Positions 8,142 through 16,357 of a stretch of DNA of 64,000 nucleotides are shown here, piece after piece (position 1 is the first letter of the stretch; each line of letters opens with the position of its first letter). The stretch comes from JAKOUY01 sp037045185. Its GTDB lineage: Bacteria > Actinomycetota > Acidimicrobiia > Acidimicrobiales > Ilumatobacteraceae. Below the pieces are notes generated by a model. It worked only from the letters and a program-made list of their open reading frames with translations, was not told the origin of the DNA and ran no database searches. The DNA is taken from positions 1 through 64,000 of the forward strand of contig JBAOHQ010000014.1 of NCBI GenBank assembly GCA_037045185.1. Direction: 5' to 3'. A program made the position numbers and the translations under genes.

Positions 8142-9416
8142 ATGCAGCGATCGGCTGGGCATGGGCTACGCGTCGTCATCGTCGGAGCGGGCGGCGTCGG
8201 ATCGTCGATGGCCTCGATCGCCTCCCGGCGACAACCCTTCGCCGCCATCGTCATCGCCGACGTGGACCTCACCCGAGCCCAGCGGGCCGCGGAGCGCACC
8301 GGGGATGCACGGGTCACCGCCGTGCGCGCCGACGCCGCCGACGTGGACGGCCTGGTCGAGCTGTTCCGCTGGGCGCGCGCCGACGTGGTCGTCAACGCCT
8401 GCGACCCTCGGTTCAACCCGCCGATCTTCGACGCAGCCTTCACCGCCGGATGCCACTACCTCGACATGGCCATGCACATGTCCTCGCCGCACCCCACCGA
8501 CCCGTACCGGCTCCCGGGGGTGATGCTGGGCGACGAGCAGTTCGCCGTCAGCCACCTGTGGGAGGAGCGCGGCTTGCTGGCGCTGTGCGGCATGGGCGTC
8601 GAACCCGGGTTCAGCGACGTGGCCGCCCGCTACGCCAACGACCACCTGTTCAGCCAGATCGACGAGGTGGGCGTGCGCGACGGCGGTGACCTGGTCATCG
8701 ACGGGTACGCCTTCGCCCCGACCTTCAGCATCTGGACCACCATCGAGGAGTGCCTCAACCCGCCGGTGGTGTACGAGCGGGGACGTGGCTGGTTCACCAC
8801 CGCCCCGTTCAGCGAGCCCGAGACGTTCGTGTTCCCCCAGGGCATCGGCCCGCTGAGCTGCGTCAACGTCGAGCACGAAGAGGTCATCTTGATGCCTCGG
8901 TGGCTGGACGTCGGCCGGGTCACGTTCAAGTACGGCCTGGGCGACGAGTTCCTCGAGGTCCTGGCCACGCTGCACAAGCTCGGCCTGGACAGCACCAGAC
9001 CCGTGTCCGTACGCGGGGTACAGGTGTCCCCGCGCGACGTGGTGGCCGCCGTGCTGCCCAACCCGGCAGAGCTGGGCGAGCGGATGCGCGGCCGAACGTG
9101 TGCCGGGAGCCTGGTGACGGGCCTCGGCACCGACGGCCGGCCACGCCAGACCTACCTGTACCAGGTGGTCGACAACGAGTGGACCATGGCCGAGTTCGGG
9201 CATCAGGCGGTGGTGTGGCAGACCGCCGTCCACCCCGTGGTGGCGCTGGAGCTACTGGGCGACGGGGTATGGACGGGTGCCGGGGTCAACGGGCCGGAAG
9301 CCTTCGACGCCGCCCCGTTCGTGGACCTGCTGGCCGACCACCGGGTGCCGATGATCATCGAGGACCGCCGCCGTGACTCAGCCGAGGCGGCCGATCACGG
9401 GCTGGGCGCGGCGTAG
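8142..9416 (+). CDS. Saccharopine dehydrogenase/carboxynorspermidine synthase-like protein
   Basis: Protein of 424 aa with an N-terminal NAD(P)-binding motif VVIVGAGGVGSSMASIASRR (residues 10-29), VVVNACDPRFN at the nucleotide fold, and YLDMAMHMSS. The catalytic-domain hallmark LCGMGVEPGFSDVAARYA near residue 150 is typical of Lys9/carboxynorspermidine synthase relatives. These enzymes reductively condense or split amino-acid adducts; the actual substrate is not defined by sequence. The C-terminal half keeps the family segment CAGSLVTGLGTDGRPRQTYL. It stands alone, rightward, and its last 39 bases overlap the convergent DUF4262 gene. Carboxynorspermidine synthase would require a decarboxylase partner, which is not in the window. 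Confidence 0.8.
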   Translation: MQRSAGHGLRVVIVGAGGVGSSMASIASRRQPFAAIVIADVDLTRAQRAAERTGDARVTAVRADAADVDGLVELFRWARADVVVNACDPRFNPPIFDAAFTAGCHYLDMAMHMSSPHPTDPYRLPGVMLGDEQFAVSHLWEERGLLALCGMGVEPGFSDVAARYANDHLFSQIDEVGVRDGGDLVIDGYAFAPTFSIWTTIEECLNPPVVYERGRGWFTTAPFSEPETFVFPQGIGPLSCVNVEHEEVILMPRWLDVGRVTFKYGLGDEFLEVLATLHKLGLDSTRPVSVRGVQVSPRDVVAAVLPNPAELGERMRGRTCAGSLVTGLGTDGRPRQTYLYQVVDNEWTMAEFGHQAVVWQTAVHPVVALELLGDGVWTGAGVNGPEAFDAAPFVDLLADHRVPMIIEDRRRDSAEAADHGLGAA

Positions 9417-9860
9417 GCGCTGCTCGAACCCGGCCTCGTAGGGCAGGAACCCGTTGCGGTCGGGCCACAGCAGTTGCACGGCGTCGCTGGGCGCGCCGCG
9501 CCAGGTGACCGACGACGGCAGCCATGCCTGCACCTGGTCCGGCTCGAGCGGGGCGAACCGGGCGCGCAACTCGCCGTCGAAGATGCCGGCGAGCTCCACC
9601 CCGACCGGGATCTCGGTCCCACCACGGAGCAGATCGGCTACCAGGGCGACCAACCCGCCGGCCTCTGCCGGTGTGAGCCCGAACACGATCACCTCGGGGA
9701 AGCCGAACGCCTCGGGCAGCCCGATCGAGTACAGGTACCCGGGCTGGGGCGGATCAGTGTCCACCCGGGCCGGCACCGGTTCCACGGCGTAGCCGCCGGT
9801 GTCGATCATCCAGGCGATCTTCTCGGCGTGGGGAATGTGAAAGTCGGGCAGGTCGGTCAC
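9378..9860 (-). CDS. DUF4262 protein
   Basis: Protein of 160 aa matching DUF4262: an N-terminal DTGGYAVEPVPA, the core GYLYSIGLPEAFGFPEVIVFGL near residues 41-62, and GVELAGIFDGELRARFAPLE later. Family members are small cytoplasmic proteins of unknown role, common in actinobacteria and proteobacteria. It is divergent from the SURF1 gene (29 bp gap) and convergent with the saccharopine-dehydrogenase-like gene, whose 3' end it overlaps by 39 bp. No function is assigned. Confidence 0.8.
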   Translation of the reverse strand: MTDLPDFHIPHAEKIAWMIDTGGYAVEPVPARVDTDPPQPGYLYSIGLPEAFGFPEVIVFGLTPAEAGGLVALVADLLRGGTEIPVGVELAGIFDGELRARFAPLEPDQVQAWLPSSVTWRGAPSDAVQLLWPDRNGFLPYEAGFEQRLRRAQPVIGRLG

Positions 9861-9889
9861 GCGACCGCGACGCTACCGTCGAGGTCGTC

Positions 9890-10675
9890 ATGTACCGGTT
9901 CCTGCTCAAGCCGAAGTGGATCGCCCTGACGGTGGCCGTCGCCGCGGCGATGGTGGCCATGGTCAACCTCGGGTTGTGGCAGTTGCGCCGCCTCGACGAG
10001 CGCCGGACCTTCAACCGCACGGTCAGCGAGCGGATCGCTGCCGACCCTGTGGACGCCAGCGCGGCGTTGGCCGGCGGCGCCGAGGCGGCGCAGTGGGAGT
10101 GGCGGCCGGTCACCGTGACGGGCACGTGGGTGGACCACCCACCCATCGAGGTGGTGAACCGCTCGGTCGACGGCACGCAGGGTCGCCAGGTGCTGGGCGC
10201 GTTGCGCACCGCCGAGGGGCGGCTCGTGCTGGTCGACCGCGGCTTTCTGCCCGTGACGGTGGCGATCGCACCGCCGCCTGGCGGGACGGTGACCGTGACG
10301 GCACGGGTGCGGCGCTCCGAGGTCCGTCGCACCGGCCAGACCGCTGACGACGCATCGGCGGTGCTGACCCAGGTGCGCCGGGTCGATGTGGCGGTGGTGG
10401 GCCCGCAGTTCGGGTCGGATGTTGCCCCGGTGTACCTCCAGGCGCTGTCGTCGGCACCCGCCGACGCCGCCGCGCTGTCGCCCATGCCGCTCCCCGCCCT
10501 GGACGACGACGGCCCCCACCTGAGCTACGCCATTCAGTGGTTCATCTTCACGATCTGCGCCGCCGCCGGCTGGTGGCTGGCCGTGCGCCGCAGCGCCACG
10601 CCCACCGACGGCCGACCGCGCCGCGGCCCTCCCCCCATCGACGAAGCACGCTCCGCCCTCCGGTCCATCCCCTAG
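9890..10675 (+). CDS. SURF1-family cytochrome oxidase assembly protein
   Basis: Protein of 261 aa with the SURF1 layout. There is an N-terminal transmembrane helix (WIALTVAVAAAMVAMVNLGLW) leading into LGLWQLRRLDER, a periplasmic beta domain with VTVTGTW and LVDRGFLP, and the terminal hallmark GPHLSYAIQWFIFTICAAAGW forming the second helix. SURF1 proteins bring heme a into the aa3-type oxidase during assembly. No cox genes are in the window. The C-terminal cytoplasmic tail is Pro/Arg-rich. The 3' end is followed at once by the C-rich and palindromic region 10680-10895. Confidence 0.9.
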   Translation: MYRFLLKPKWIALTVAVAAAMVAMVNLGLWQLRRLDERRTFNRTVSERIAADPVDASAALAGGAEAAQWEWRPVTVTGTWVDHPPIEVVNRSVDGTQGRQVLGALRTAEGRLVLVDRGFLPVTVAIAPPPGGTVTVTARVRRSEVRRTGQTADDASAVLTQVRRVDVAVVGPQFGSDVAPVYLQALSSAPADAAALSPMPLPALDDDGPHLSYAIQWFIFTICAAAGWWLAVRRSATPTDGRPRRGPPPIDEARSALRSIP

Positions 10676-10749
10676 CCCTAGCCCACCCGACCCACCCCGG
10701 CCCCGCCCCGCATGGGCCGTGTCGCCCGCCCCGCCCCGGCCCCGCCCCG

Positions 10750-10793
10750 CATGGGCGCGAAACCCTCGTGAATCCGAAGTCCTCGCGCCCATG
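10750..10793. repeat. Palindrome A, copy 1 (44 bp)
   Basis: First of six 44-bp imperfect palindromes in the window. Ends are CATGGGCGCG and CGCGCCCATG, with a partly self-complementary centre. It forms a doublet with copy 2 after an 18-bp spacer. C-rich sequence on its left is complementary to G-rich sequence right of copy 2, so the doublet sits inside a larger inverted repeat. No gene lies inside this doublet. Confidence 0.9.
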
Positions 10794-10811
10794 CTGAGTC
10801 CGGCCCGGGTG

Positions 10812-10855
10812 CATGGGCGCGAAACCTTCGAATATCTGAAGTTCTCGCGCCCATG
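10812..10855. repeat. Palindrome A, copy 2 (44 bp)
   Basis: Second 44-bp palindrome of the orphan doublet. It has the same invariant CATGGGCGCG/CGCGCCCATG ends as the other copies, with centre CTTCGAATATCTGAAG largely self-pairing. It lies about 75 bp upstream of the wax-ester synthase start and runs directly into a G-rich tract. Confidence 0.9.
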
Positions 10856-10894
10856 CGGGGCGGGGCGGGGCGGGCGGGGCGGGGCGGGGCGGGT
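10856..10894 (+). other. G-tract with G-quadruplex potential
   Basis: Seven consecutive runs of three or four G separated mostly by single C, on the plus strand, just after palindrome copy 2 and about 35 bp before the WS/DGAT start codon. The pattern fits a G-quadruplex motif and is also complementary to the C-rich tract 10697-10749. Whether it folds either way is inference. Confidence 0.6.
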
Positions 10895-10928
10895 GAGTGT
10901 GAGGGTGAGGGTGGGTATGGTTCGCAGC

Positions 10929-12566
10929 ATGCGCCAGCTCAACGGGATCGACGTCGCCTTCTTGAACATGGAGAACCCGACCACCTTCGGACACGTGTCG
11001 TCGCTGAGCATCTACGACCCGACGGGCGCGCCGGGCGGGGGTGGGTACGAGGCCACCCGGCGGATGCTGCTGGAGCGCATCCACATGATCCCGCCGTTCC
11101 GCCAGCGGTTGATGGAGGTGCCCTTCGGGCTCGACCGGCCGTATTGGGTGGATGACCCCGACTTCGACATCGACTTCCACCTGCGTCACCACGCCGTCCC
11201 GCCACCCGGCACTCCCGAGCAGCTGGCCGAGGTCATCAGCCGGATCGTCGCCCGACCGCTCGACCGGGCTCACCCGCTGTGGGAGCTGTACGTGATCGAA
11301 GGCGTCGACGACGGGCGGCTGATCGCCCAGCTCACCAAGGTGCACCACGCGGCCATCGACGGGGTGGGCGGGGCCACCATGCTGGCCACGATGCTGGACA
11401 CGGATCCGGCGGCGCGGCCGGGCGAGCCGATGCCCTGGGAACCCGAGCCGACACCGACGCCCGACGAGCTGACCCGCCGGGCACTGGCCGACCTGATGCG
11501 CAGCCCGGCGAAGATGATGGCCGCCGGCATCCGAACGTTCCGTAATATCGCCCACGCCAGCCGTTCCGGGGCGCTGCACAGCCTGGCCGACATCGTCGCC
11601 CAGCCCATCCCGGGCAAGGTGGGCGATGCTCTCCGCCGACGGCGGCAGGCCCCTCGCCGGGACGACGACGCACCCCCGGCACTGCCGCTGACACCGGCGC
11701 CGAGGACACCCTTCAACGCCCCGATCTCACGCCATCGCCGCTTCGCCTACACCACGGTGGATCTGGCGCAGGCCAAGCAGATCCGGCGGGCCGTGGGGTG
11801 CACGTTCAACGACGTGGTCATGGCGCTGTGCAGCGGCACGCTGCGGCGCTACCTGCTGGCCCACGACTGCCTGCCGGAGGACCCGCTGATCGCCATGGTC
11901 CCAATCAGCGTGCGCACCGGCGAGGAGGAGACCCCGTACGGGAACCGGGTCTCGGCATTGTTCGCTGACCTGGCCACCGACGAGCCCGATCCCCTGGCCC
12001 GCCTGGCCCGCATCCAACAGGCGATGGACACGGCAAAGACCCAGTTCGACCCGATCAGCGCCGACATCCTCCAGGACGTCAGCCAGTTCCTGCCACCGGC
12101 CATCGCCACCCGGGCGCTGCGCATGGCCAGCCGGTTGCACGTCGCCGACCGGATGAACCCGCCGTTCAACCTGATCATCTCCAACGTGCCCGGACCGCCC
12201 CAACCCCTGTACTCCTCGGGGGCCGAGCTGCGCCACTACTACCCCGTCAGCGCCATCGTCGACGGCCAGGGTCTGAACATGACGGTGCAGAGCTACAACG
12301 GGCGGCTCGACTTCGGGTTCCTGGCCTGCCGCGAACTGGTGCCCGACGTGTGGGACATGATGGACATGCTCCACGAGTCGCTGGACGAGTTGCTCACGGC
12401 CATCGAGCCCCCGCCACCCAAGTCACCGGTCAACACGACGCCGGCGAAGAAGGCCGCTACGGAGAAGACCCCGACGAAGAGGACCGCGGCGAAGAAGACC
12501 GCGGCGAAGAAGACGGCGGCGAAGAAGACGCCAGCCACCCCGCGGCGAAGCGCTCGGCAAGCATGA
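10929..12566 (+). CDS. Wax ester synthase/diacylglycerol acyltransferase with Lys/Ala-rich tail
   Basis: WS/DGAT of 545 aa that esterifies acyl-CoA to fatty alcohols or diacylglycerol, making storage lipid at the inner membrane. The start MRQLNGIDVAFLNMENP matches family N-termini; an in-frame ATG at 10917 is an alternative. The catalytic motif HHAAIDGVGG lies near residue 140, LALD-type dimer segments follow, and PLYSSGAELRHYYPVSAI and GLNMTVQSYNGRLDFGF are near the C-terminus. Unusually, the last 50 residues are a Pro/Lys/Ala/Thr tail with TAAKK repeats, histone-H1-like and not part of the enzyme fold. This tail is encoded over the 3' end of the convergent GMC oxidoreductase gene (110 bp overlap). 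Upstream lie the palindrome doublet and G-tract. Confidence 0.92.
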   Translation: MRQLNGIDVAFLNMENPTTFGHVSSLSIYDPTGAPGGGGYEATRRMLLERIHMIPPFRQRLMEVPFGLDRPYWVDDPDFDIDFHLRHHAVPPPGTPEQLAEVISRIVARPLDRAHPLWELYVIEGVDDGRLIAQLTKVHHAAIDGVGGATMLATMLDTDPAARPGEPMPWEPEPTPTPDELTRRALADLMRSPAKMMAAGIRTFRNIAHASRSGALHSLADIVAQPIPGKVGDALRRRRQAPRRDDDAPPALPLTPAPRTPFNAPISRHRRFAYTTVDLAQAKQIRRAVGCTFNDVVMALCSGTLRRYLLAHDCLPEDPLIAMVPISVRTGEEETPYGNRVSALFADLATDEPDPLARLARIQQAMDTAKTQFDPISADILQDVSQFLPPAIATRALRMASRLHVADRMNPPFNLIISNVPGPPQPLYSSGAELRHYYPVSAIVDGQGLNMTVQSYNGRLDFGFLACRELVPDVWDMMDMLHESLDELLTAIEPPPPKSPVNTTPAKKAATEKTPTKRTAAKKTAAKKTAAKKTPATPRRSARQA

Positions 12567-13799
12567 CCACCGGCAGATAGGTGTTCACGGAGGGCACGCA
12601 CGGCATCACCGAGGTGTCGCAGACGAACAACGACTCGTAGCCCACCACGGCGCAGCGCTGATCCACCACACGCGGCCCATCGCGCACGACCCGGCGGCAT
12701 GGACGTAGTCACCGAGGCCGGCGCGCACCGACGCCGCTGAGCGGTCCAGACGCGTCACCTCGACCATCTCGCGCACACCGGGCGCGGCCAGGACCGCCTC
12801 GGCCCGATCCAACGCCACGTCCATCAGGTACTGGTCACGCGAGTCGCTCAACATGTCGAAGTGGACCTCGGGATCGACAGCCGGGTCGTCGCTGACCAGG
12901 CGGACGGCGCCCGTCGAGCGGACCGTCATCACCGCCGCCATCAGCCGGCCGGCCCCGCCACCGAGGCCCTCCAGCGGCAGCAGCTGCAACACGTCGTCGC
13001 CACAGCGGAACACCACGATGACCGAGATCGGCAGGCAGCCGGACGACTCGCCGGCGACGAGGACCTCGATGGGCGACGACGGGTGGTCCTGCAACCCTTC
13101 GCCGATGCCCGGCGTGGCGATGCCGCTGCGCAGCAGCACCGCCGGCGAATGGATGGCGCCGGCGCTGACGATGACGGCGCCGGCCTCGATCTCACGACCG
13201 CCGGCCAACACCACGCCCACGGCCCGGTCTCCGTCGAGCACGACCCGGTCGACCAGGGCGTCACCCATGACCGCCAGGTTCGCCCGGTCGAGCACCGGCT
13301 CGAGGTACGCGGCGTAGGACCCGCCGCGCCGCCGATCAGGGAAGCGGGTCAGCGGGGCGCGGATGGCGCCAGCGTCGGCGCCGAGGATCGCCTTGGCCAG
13401 CGGGCCGATCTCGTCGTCGCCGGGTGGGGCCAGCGGCAGCCTGGTCTCCACGCCGGCCAGTTCGCGCCCCCAGCCACCAGCGGCCGCCCAGCGATCGAGA
13501 TCGGCCATCGACGGCGGCAAGCCGACCATCGCGTTCACCGACGACGACCCGCCGATGCCGCGGCCACGCACGTACAGCGACGGCGCGGCGCCCGCGGCTC
13601 GGCTGGCGGTCACCGCCGGCCAGACCCGCCCGGGGAGGCTCAGCGCGTCGAAGAACGAGCGGTTGTCGAGCCGGGCATCCCAGGTGGCGGGTCCTGCTTC
13701 CAGCACCAGTACCTGCCGGTCCGGCCGCTCGCTCAACCGCCCGGCGATCACCGACCCAGCCGATCCCCCGCCGACGATCACCACGTCGGCACGGGTCAC
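12457..13799 (-). CDS. GMC-family FAD-dependent oxidoreductase (frameshifted)
   Basis: Flavoprotein alcohol oxidase/dehydrogenase of the glucose-methanol-choline family, about 447 aa, somewhat shorter than usual. It has the N-terminal FAD motif VVIVGGGSAGSVIAGRLSE, RGRGIGGSSSVNAMV near residue 80, VSAGAIHSPAVLLRSGI mid-protein, and the active-site region YVHAAGSCAMG near the end. The frame breaks at about 12668-12674 after SCAMG; the expected RVVDQRCAVVGYESLFVCD and ASVMP-like segment continue in another frame (one base lost or two gained). The tail after AERFAAGW is Ser/Pro-rich and antisense to the WS/DGAT tail. GTG start, overlapping the upstream phosphatase stop by GTGA. Substrate unknown. 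Confidence 0.82.
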
Positions 13800-14437
13800 G
13801 GCGAATCGCCCCTCAGCCCGTTGAGGTGCGCGGCGTCGTTGTAGCGGACGATTCGCCAGGTGGCCCCGCTGAGCACTTCGGTGATCGAGGCGTTGGTGGT
13901 GAACAGGGAGAAGCCGCCCATCAGCGGCGCCTGCATCGCTCGGCGAAGCGCGGCGTCGATCGTGCCCCCGTGGCAGCAGATCACCGCCGACCCGTCCCGG
14001 CCGAGCGAGCGCACCAGCGCCTCCAGCCCCTTGCCCACCCGGTTGAACATGTCCGACACCGTCTCGCCGTCGGCGAAGTAGTGACCGAACGGTCCCACCT
14101 TGTCCCAGTCGTCGGGATCCCGCCCGTTGCTCCGGAAGAACTCGTCGTAGGGCATCCCGTCGGCGCTGGGCCCGGGGTCGATCTCGCCGAATGCCGGATC
14201 GATCTCGGTGCCGGCGCCAAGGACCGGCGCCAGGATTGCTGCCGTCTGCTCGGCCCGGCGGAAGTTGCTGGCAATCAACCGGTCACAGCGCATTCCCTCG
14301 GCTGACCAGCGCCTCGCCAGCGCCTCGCACTGGCGGCGGCCGAGATCGGTCAACCCCTGGCAGGTGCGCGGCCCGCCGATGACCCGATCGATGGTGGCCC
14401 GTGACTCGCCGTGGCGGACGAAGATCAGCCGGGCCAT
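13796..14437 (-). CDS. Histidine phosphatase family protein
   Basis: Phosphoglycerate-mutase-like phosphatase of 213 aa. The phospho-accepting His is in FVRHGES at residues 5-11. SNFRRAEQTA near residue 50 supplies the second Arg, and CCHGGTI near residue 155 supplies the second catalytic His. The start ATG at 14437 gives MARLIFVRHGES; a longer upstream frame is not needed. The substrate cannot be read from sequence, since the family ranges from sugar phosphates to broad phosphomonoesters. It lies 7 bp after the VWA gene and overlaps the GMC gene start by GTGA, so it is inside a leftward operon. Confidence 0.87.
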   Translation of the reverse strand: MARLIFVRHGESRATIDRVIGGPRTCQGLTDLGRRQCEALARRWSAEGMRCDRLIASNFRRAEQTAAILAPVLGAGTEIDPAFGEIDPGPSADGMPYDEFFRSNGRDPDDWDKVGPFGHYFADGETVSDMFNRVGKGLEALVRSLGRDGSAVICCHGGTIDAALRRAMQAPLMGGFSLFTTNASITEVLSGATWRIVRYNDAAHLNGLRGDSP

Positions 14438-14444
14438 CGCCGCG

Positions 14445-15887
14445 TCAGGCCAGCTTCTCGACGAAGGCTTCCAGCTGGCGCAGGTTGCGGCACTCGAACA
14501 CGCCGTCGCAGTGCGTCCCGTAGTCACCCACGATGGAGTCGCCCGTGTTCCAATAGCTACGCGGCTCTGGATTCAGCCAGTACACGTGGCGGGCCTTGGC
14601 GCGCATCTCCTTCACCACCCACGACTGTGAGGCGTGGTAGTTGTTGCGCGCGTCGCCCAGCAACAACACGGTGGACTTCGGCCCGACGTCCTTGCCATAG
14701 CGCTCCCAGAACACCTCGAAGGCGTGCCCGTAGTCGCTGTGCCCGTCCACCCAGACCACGTCGGCTTCGGTGTTGACCCGGTGGATGGCTTCTTGGATGT
14801 CCTCGGTGGTCTTGAAGAAGTCGGTGACCTCGTCGATGCCGTCGATGAAGACGAACGAGCGGACCTTGGAGAACTGGTTCTGGATGGCGTAGACGAGCAT
14901 CAGCGTGAACCGGGCGAAGGCCGCGACGGACCCGCTGATGTCGGCCACGACGATCAGCTCCGGCTTGGCCGGGCGCGGGTACTTGAACTTCGGCTCGGCG
15001 GGGACACCCCCGTAGCTCAGGCTGTGCCGGACGGTGTTGCGGAAGTCGAGGGGGCCCTTGCGCCCATGGCGGCGCTTGCGCGCCAGGCGGGCGGCAAGCT
15101 TGCGGGTCAACGGTTGCAGGGCCTTGCGCAATGACACCATCTCGTCTCGCGAGGCGTGCATGAACTCGACGTCTTCGGGAAGGGGCTTGCGCAGCGTCTT
15201 GGCCATCGCCTCGGCGCCGCGGTCGGCGACGAGCCGGCGGCGGATCTCGGCTTCGATCTCCTTCTTGAACTGGTCGATGCGTGACTCGTACTCGTCCTTC
15301 TCCAGCCGCTCCTCCAGCGGGGTCAGCTCGCCGCCGACCTCGTCCCGGCTGGCATCCATCAGCTTGTCGAGCATGCCGTCGAGGTCGAGGTTGCGCAGCG
15401 TGCGGTACAGGTAGTACGTGCCGCCGACGGGCCGACCTGGTTCCATGCCGGCGAAGCGCTGCACCGCCTGCTTGGCCAGGGCCCGCATCATCGCCTGATC
15501 GCCGTTCAGCAGGGCCTGCATCAGCATCTGGGCGATCTCTTCAGGGGTCAGCGAGTCCATCGACCCGCCGTGCGTGCCGCGGCCGTCCTGGGCGAGTTGC
15601 TCCTGCATCTCCCGCCACATCTCGTCGATGTCGGTGTCCCCGTCGACCAGCCGATACTCCGGACCACGCAGGCTGAAGTACACCTCGAACACGGTCTCGA
15701 AGCTTCGCCAGTGGGCGTTGTTCTTCACCAGGGTGGCGCCCAGGGCGTACTTGAAGGCCTCGCGGTCCTCGATCGGGATGTGTTGCACCGCCTCCATCGC
15801 ATCGAGGTTCTCAGTCAGCGACACGGGCAGACCGGCATTGCGCAGCTCGACCACGAATCCGGCGAGCAGGTCAAGCATGGCGGCCAC
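14445..15887 (-). CDS. VWA domain-containing CoxE-like protein
   Basis: Protein of 480 aa with a CoxE-like von Willebrand A domain. An N-terminal helical region begins LLAGFVVELRNAGLPVSLTE. The MIDAS metal motif DISGSVA lies near residue 318, followed by FVFIDGIDEVTDFF, VDGHSDYGHAFEVF and LLLGDARNNY. VWA-CoxE proteins pair with MoxR AAA+ ATPases to insert metals or assemble complexes; a MoxR gene lies just upstream (16358-17224), separated only by msrB. Partner complex unknown; no cox or nor structural genes are here. The middle is rich in charged residues and probably coiled. Confidence 0.88.
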   Translation of the reverse strand: MAAMLDLLAGFVVELRNAGLPVSLTENLDAMEAVQHIPIEDREAFKYALGATLVKNNAHWRSFETVFEVYFSLRGPEYRLVDGDTDIDEMWREMQEQLAQDGRGTHGGSMDSLTPEEIAQMLMQALLNGDQAMMRALAKQAVQRFAGMEPGRPVGGTYYLYRTLRNLDLDGMLDKLMDASRDEVGGELTPLEERLEKDEYESRIDQFKKEIEAEIRRRLVADRGAEAMAKTLRKPLPEDVEFMHASRDEMVSLRKALQPLTRKLAARLARKRRHGRKGPLDFRNTVRHSLSYGGVPAEPKFKYPRPAKPELIVVADISGSVAAFARFTLMLVYAIQNQFSKVRSFVFIDGIDEVTDFFKTTEDIQEAIHRVNTEADVVWVDGHSDYGHAFEVFWERYGKDVGPKSTVLLLGDARNNYHASQSWVVKEMRAKARHVYWLNPEPRSYWNTGDSIVGDYGTHCDGVFECRNLRQLEAFVEKLA

Positions 15888-15905
15888 GGTAGCCGGGGGT
15901 CGTGG

Positions 15906-16310
15906 TCACTCCTCGGCCGGGCGCAGGTCGATGGAGAGCGAGTTGATGCAGAATCGCTCGCCGGTGGGCTGCGGGCCGTCAGGGAACACGTGACCGAGAT
16001 GACCACCGCAGGTCCTGCAGCGCACCTCGGTCCGCACCATGCCGTGGCTGCGGTCCTCGACGTACTCCACCGCGTCGGACTGGATGGGCTCGTAGAAGCT
16101 GGGCCACCCGCAATGGCTGTCGAACTTGGTGTCGCTGCTGAACAGCTCCGTGCCACAACCGGCGCACAGGTACATGCCGTTGGTGGTGGTGTCCCAATAC
16201 TTGCCGGTGAAGGCCCGCTCGGTGCCCGCCTGGCGGAGCACGTGGAATTGCTCCGGTGTCAAGCGCCGACGCCACTCGTCGTCGGAGGTGGGGAGCCGGT
16301 CGATGTCCAT
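15906..16310 (-). CDS. msrB: Peptide-methionine (R)-S-oxide reductase
   Basis: MsrB of 134 aa, which reduces methionine-R-sulfoxide in proteins with thioredoxin. It carries both zinc CxxC pairs (LCAGCGTE and CRTCGGH), the substrate motif GWPSFYEPI, GHLGHVFPDGPQPTG, and the catalytic Cys in RFCINSLS near residue 124. The start ATG at 16310 gives MDIDRLPTSDDEWRRRLTPEQF, as expected for the family. It lies between the moxR and VWA genes on the same strand, which is an unusual position and may mean the system is co-expressed with oxidative repair. Confidence 0.95.
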   Translation of the reverse strand: MDIDRLPTSDDEWRRRLTPEQFHVLRQAGTERAFTGKYWDTTTNGMYLCAGCGTELFSSDTKFDSHCGWPSFYEPIQSDAVEYVEDRSHGMVRTEVRCRTCGGHLGHVFPDGPQPTGERFCINSLSIDLRPAEE

Positions 16311-16357
16311 CGGTGCAGTGTAGGAACGGCTGCTGCCCGCCTCCGCGCAGCCGGCGA

